The notes under the pieces: model-generated
The model's input: only the letters and a program-made list of their open reading frames with translations
Databases searched by the model: none
Told to the model about the DNA's origin: nothing
Part shown: positions 61,249 through 64,000 of the stretch, piece by piece
Layout: every line of letters begins with the position of its first letter
How positions within the stretch are numbered: position 1 is the stretch's first letter
Source of the DNA: Winogradskya consettensis
GTDB lineage: Bacteria > Actinomycetota > Actinomycetes > Mycobacteriales > Micromonosporaceae
DNA length: 64,000 bases
Assembly (NCBI RefSeq): GCF_018332715.1
Contig: NZ_BOQP01000058.1
Coordinates: forward strand, 1 to 64,000
Direction: 5' to 3'
Program-made: the position numbers and the translations under genes

Positions 61249-61252
61249 AGCG

Positions 61253-61308
61253 GCCCCAGCAAAGCGGCCCGGGTAGAGCAGCCCGGGCGGAGCAGCCCGG
61301 GTGGAGCA
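61253..61308. repeat. short GC-rich tandem repeats (AGCAGCCCGGG-like)
   Basis: Four imperfect copies of a 14-16-bp unit containing GCGGCCC or GCAGCCCGGG lie between the convergent MarR and symporter genes. Confidence 0.55.
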
Positions 61309-61363
61309 AAAGGCCGCGGCCCCGGAGAGGAATTCCAGGACCGCGGCGCAGGGTGGGAGCGGG

Positions 61364-63010
61364 TCAGGTCGAGGAGCCGACGGCGTCCGGCGTGGTGCGG
61401 GCGGTTTCGAGGCGGGGGTCGCCTTCGTCGGCGAAGAAGTCGTCGGGCCTGGTGCCGTCGATGCCGTCCGGGGTTTTCAGGGCTCGCAGGATCAGGGTGG
61501 CGATGACTGCGACGACGAGGTTGACCAGGACGGCGATGAAGCCGACGTAGATGGTCCGGGGTGTGTCGAAGCCGAAGTCGGACAGCGGGAACGCCGAGCC
61601 GCCGAAGTGTTTACGGCCGGTGGCGGCGTTCGGGATGCTGTAGAGCATCCACATGCCGAGGCCCATGCCGGCGGCCCAGCCCGCCATCAGGCCGCCGCGG
61701 TGGAACCAGCGGGTGAAGAGTCCCAGGCCGACGGACGGTGCGGTCTGCAGGATGATGATGCCGCCGATGAGTTGCAGGTCGATGGAGAACTGCGGGTCGA
61801 GGAAGATGATGAACGCGACCGCGCCGACCTTGACGACGAGCGACGCGATTTTGGAAACCGTCGCCTCCTGGGCCGGGGTGGCGTCGCGGCGGAAGTACTC
61901 CTTGTAGATGTTGCGGGTGAACAGGTTGGCCGCGGCGATCGACATGATGGCGGCCGGGACGAGGGCGCCGATGCCGATGGCGGCGAAGGCGACGCCCGCG
62001 AACCAGGACGGGAATTGCTGGTCGAAAAGCAGCGGCACGACGGTGTTGCTGTCGACGCTGCCCGCTTTGGCGCCGGGTAGTGGCTTCACTCCGGCCGAGA
62101 TGGCCATATAACCCAGAAGAGCGATCAACCCCAGCAGGAAACTGTACGCGGGGAGCGCCGACATGTTCCGTTTGATCGTGTTGCGGCTCTTGCTGGCGAG
62201 CACCCCGGTGATGCTGTGCGGGTACAGGAACAGCGCGAGCGCGGAGCCCAGGGCCAGCGTGATGTATTGCAGCTGGTTGTTGGTGTTGAGCGTGATGCCG
62301 TCGCCGGGTGCCGGGCTCGCGGCGAACTTCGCGGACGCGTCGTCGAAGATCGTGCCCCAGCCGCCGAGCTTGTACGGCAGGTACAGCACCGCGACGATGA
62401 TCACGATGTAGATCAGGGTGTCCTTGACGAAGGCGATCAGCGCGGGCGCGCGCAGCCCCGACTGATACGTGTACGCCGCCAGGATCGCGAACGCCACGAT
62501 GATCGGCGCGTGCCGGGCGAGGGCGCTGTCCCCGGTGACGCCCATCGTCTTGAGCACGGCTTCGATGCCGACGAGCTGGAGCGCGATGTACGGCATGGTC
62601 GCGACGATGCCGGTGATCGCGACGAGCAGCGCGAGGGTCGGCGAGCCGAAGCGGGTCCGGACGAAGTCGGCGGGCGTGACGAAGCCGTGCCGGTGCGACA
62701 CCGACCAGAGCCGGATGAGGATCAGGAAGAAGATCGGGTAGACGATGATCGTGTACGGCACGGCGAAGAACCCGGCCGCACCCGCCCCGAAGATCAGCGC
62801 GGGGACCGCCACGAACGTGTACGCGGTGTAGAGGTCGCCACCGACGAGGAACCAGGTGATCCAGCCGCCGAAGCTGCGGCCGCCCAGCCCCCATTCGTCC
62901 AGGTGGGCCATGTCCTTGGGCGCGCGCCACTTGGCCGCCACGAAGCCCATCCCGCTGACCAGCAGGAACAGAACCGAGAAGACGACGATCTCAACAATGT
63001 GGTCACTCAT
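61364..63010 (-). CDS. sodium:solute symporter (monocarboxylate MctP/ActP type)
   Basis: A 548-aa polytopic transporter with about 13 helices. The SSS family signature lies in FAAIGIGALVPAAIMSIAAANLFTRNIYKEYF, and residues 38-60 (EWGLGGRSFGGWITWFLVGGDLYTAY) are characteristic of the MctP/acetate permease subfamily. It should import short monocarboxylates such as acetate, lactate or pyruvate. The start overlaps the DUF3311 gene by 8 nt, as expected for this pair. Confidence 0.92.
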   Translation of the reverse strand: MSDHIVEIVVFSVLFLLVSGMGFVAAKWRAPKDMAHLDEWGLGGRSFGGWITWFLVGGDLYTAYTFVAVPALIFGAGAAGFFAVPYTIIVYPIFFLILIRLWSVSHRHGFVTPADFVRTRFGSPTLALLVAITGIVATMPYIALQLVGIEAVLKTMGVTGDSALARHAPIIVAFAILAAYTYQSGLRAPALIAFVKDTLIYIVIIVAVLYLPYKLGGWGTIFDDASAKFAASPAPGDGITLNTNNQLQYITLALGSALALFLYPHSITGVLASKSRNTIKRNMSALPAYSFLLGLIALLGYMAISAGVKPLPGAKAGSVDSNTVVPLLFDQQFPSWFAGVAFAAIGIGALVPAAIMSIAAANLFTRNIYKEYFRRDATPAQEATVSKIASLVVKVGAVAFIIFLDPQFSIDLQLIGGIIILQTAPSVGLGLFTRWFHRGGLMAGWAAGMGLGMWMLYSIPNAATGRKHFGGSAFPLSDFGFDTPRTIYVGFIAVLVNLVVAVIATLILRALKTPDGIDGTRPDDFFADEGDPRLETARTTPDAVGSST

Positions 63011-63269
63011 CGCCGGCCTCCGAGGGAGAAGTGGAAGCAGCCGGAGACGGGGAAACAGCGCGGCGGTGGGTCATCTGGTAGACGATCGACGTGGTCGTGA
63101 CGCCGATGAGGATGAACGCGAACTGCAGCCAGTAGAACGCGGGAAAGCCCCACAGCCGCGGGGAGTCCATGTTGTAGAGCGGCGTCAGCAACGGCACCGC
63201 GATGGGGATTATCAGCAGCCAGTTCCAGGGGCTGCGGTCACTGCGTGGCACCGATCTCGGCTCTGTCAT
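63003..63269 (-). CDS. DUF3311 membrane protein (symporter partner)
   Basis: An 88-aa protein with two membrane helices (WNWLLIIPIAVPLLTPLYN and FPAFYWLQFAFILIGVTTTSIVY) and the DUF3311 block. This family is nearly always encoded directly upstream of an MctP-like symporter and is probably its small subunit. The C-terminus is Ser/Pro-rich. Overlaps the symporter gene by 8 nt. Confidence 0.9.
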   Translation of the reverse strand: MTEPRSVPRSDRSPWNWLLIIPIAVPLLTPLYNMDSPRLWGFPAFYWLQFAFILIGVTTTSIVYQMTHRRAVSPSPAASTSPSEAGDE

Positions 63270-63450
63270 GGCGATACCTCCCGTTGGCCGGAAATGTCAC
63301 CGGGGTAATCACGGCCATCGGCCGGAGGTTACCGAGACGTTTCCCACGCGAGTCGTAGCGGAGATCGGGCTGCGCCGAACGGCAAAAGCGGTGCGCCGAA
63401 CGGCACACCGCCTCGCCAACAAGCCAAGAAGCCCGGGAGCCCGGAAGACC

Positions 63451-64000
63451 TCAGAAGCGAGGACCCCAGAGACCAGCCGCCACCGTACGCGTGAGCGACG
63501 CCTTCTCGTCATCCCCGTCGAGCGACCACATCATCGCCCCGCCGAGTCCCTGGCTGCGGATGTACGCCGTCTTCTGCAGGATCTGCGCGGGATCGTCGTA
63601 CGTCCAGAAGGTCGTACCGTCCGAGATCCACGAGTGCCCGGCTCGCCAGTCGCGATGCACCGTGTACCCCTTAGCGGGCAGCGTCTTGAGCACCTTGTAG
63701 TCCTCGGTGCCGACAGCGAACGTGCCGGGCGCGCCACCGGTCGCCGGGGCGAAGAGACCGCCGGCACTGGTCCAGCCCTGGCCGTAGTAGGGGATGCCGA
63801 GCACCAGCTGGTCGGACGGCGCCCCGCGGGACCGCCACGTGTTGATCGCGACCTCGATGGAGAAGTCCGGGTTGTCCGGGGCACCCGCCGGGACCCGCAA
63901 CGCTGACTGCTGGTTGGTGACGGCTTCCCAGGAGCCGTGGAAGTCGTAGCCCTGCACCGTACCGAAATCGAGGTATTTGAAGATCTTGCGGGCCTCGAAG
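63451..64000 (-). CDS. GH18 chitinase, C-terminal part (continues past the window)
   Basis: The frame is open to the last base, so only about 183 C-terminal residues are seen. VQGYDFHGSWEAVTNQQSAL, LVLGIPYYGQGW and GAMMWSLDGDD are C-terminal barrel segments of GH18 chitinases (the QGYDFHG strand and the terminal WSLDGD). The catalytic DxxDxDxE and signal peptide lie outside the window. Likely secreted for chitin use. No chitin-binding domain follows at the C-terminus. Confidence 0.9.
   Translation of the reverse strand, partial: FEARKIFKYLDFGTVQGYDFHGSWEAVTNQQSALRVPAGAPDNPDFSIEVAINTWRSRGAPSDQLVLGIPYYGQGWTSAGGLFAPATGGAPGTFAVGTEDYKVLKTLPAKGYTVHRDWRAGHSWISDGTTFWTYDDPAQILQKTAYIRSQGLGGAMMWSLDGDDEKASLTRTVAAGLWGPRF

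Noticed and set aside
61364..63269. Symporter plus small membrane protein as a novel pair
   Set aside because: The MctP-type symporter with DUF3311 is a common known arrangement.

Overview
This is a high-G+C actinobacterial chromosome segment, most likely from Micromonosporaceae (Actinoplanes-like). The reasons are GTG starts throughout, chains of 4-nt stop/start overlaps, a nitrogen cluster with the glnA1 / glnE / glnA2 / panB order known from mycobacteria, an alanine/lysine-rich histone-H1-like protein, and an actinomycete integrative and conjugative element (AICE). The genus is an inference.

Layout. 0-17 kb: glutamine synthetase GlnA1, an RDD protein, a phosphotransferase, an esterase-like phytase protein, then a minus-strand operon running GNAT - amidotransferase - GlnE - four polytopic glycosyltransferases. 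17-31 kb: GlnA2, PanB, RNB ribonuclease, H1-like protein, aspartate-semialdehyde dehydrogenase, GTP cyclohydrolase II, an M15 peptidase and envelope proteins. 31-39.5 kb: a divergent GAPDH paralogue, a GntR/PP2C-like divergon, small acetyltransferases, NUDIX, a nucleotidyltransferase and a PLP dehydratase. 60.2-64 kb: rnpB, a MarR regulator, a monocarboxylate-type symporter with its DUF3311 partner, and the C-terminal part of a GH18 chitinase.

The main find is a ~20.6-kb mobile element (about 39,519-60,208) inserted into the 3' end of rnpB, the gene for RNase P RNA. The last 46 bp of rnpB occur at both ends as a direct repeat with two mismatches, and the copy attached to rnpB restores a perfect 16-bp P1 helix. 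The core is an AICE: tyrosine integrase, Xis, RepSA-like initiator, DUF2637 protein, TraB/FtsK-like translocase, and a KorSA-like GntR repressor. A second GntR gene heads an overlapping GntR-HAD-phosphotransferase operon. The same palindrome lies before both outward-reading operons and suggests one regulatory switch.

The element carries A+T-richer cargo on both flanks. On the left, between att and int, is a three-gene operon: a TIGR04255-type protein, an HTH protein, and an unknown protein with an SQTCD motif. On the right are a membrane protein with an Ig-like tail, a DUF6602-like nuclease candidate, and an HNH endonuclease preceded by a 14-bp palindrome. Between these and rnpB is a four-gene cassette of a WXG-like protein, two YbaB-like proteins and a membrane-anchored Cys-rich protein. 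The left module is the best candidate for an undescribed, possibly defensive, system; that function is inferred from context only.
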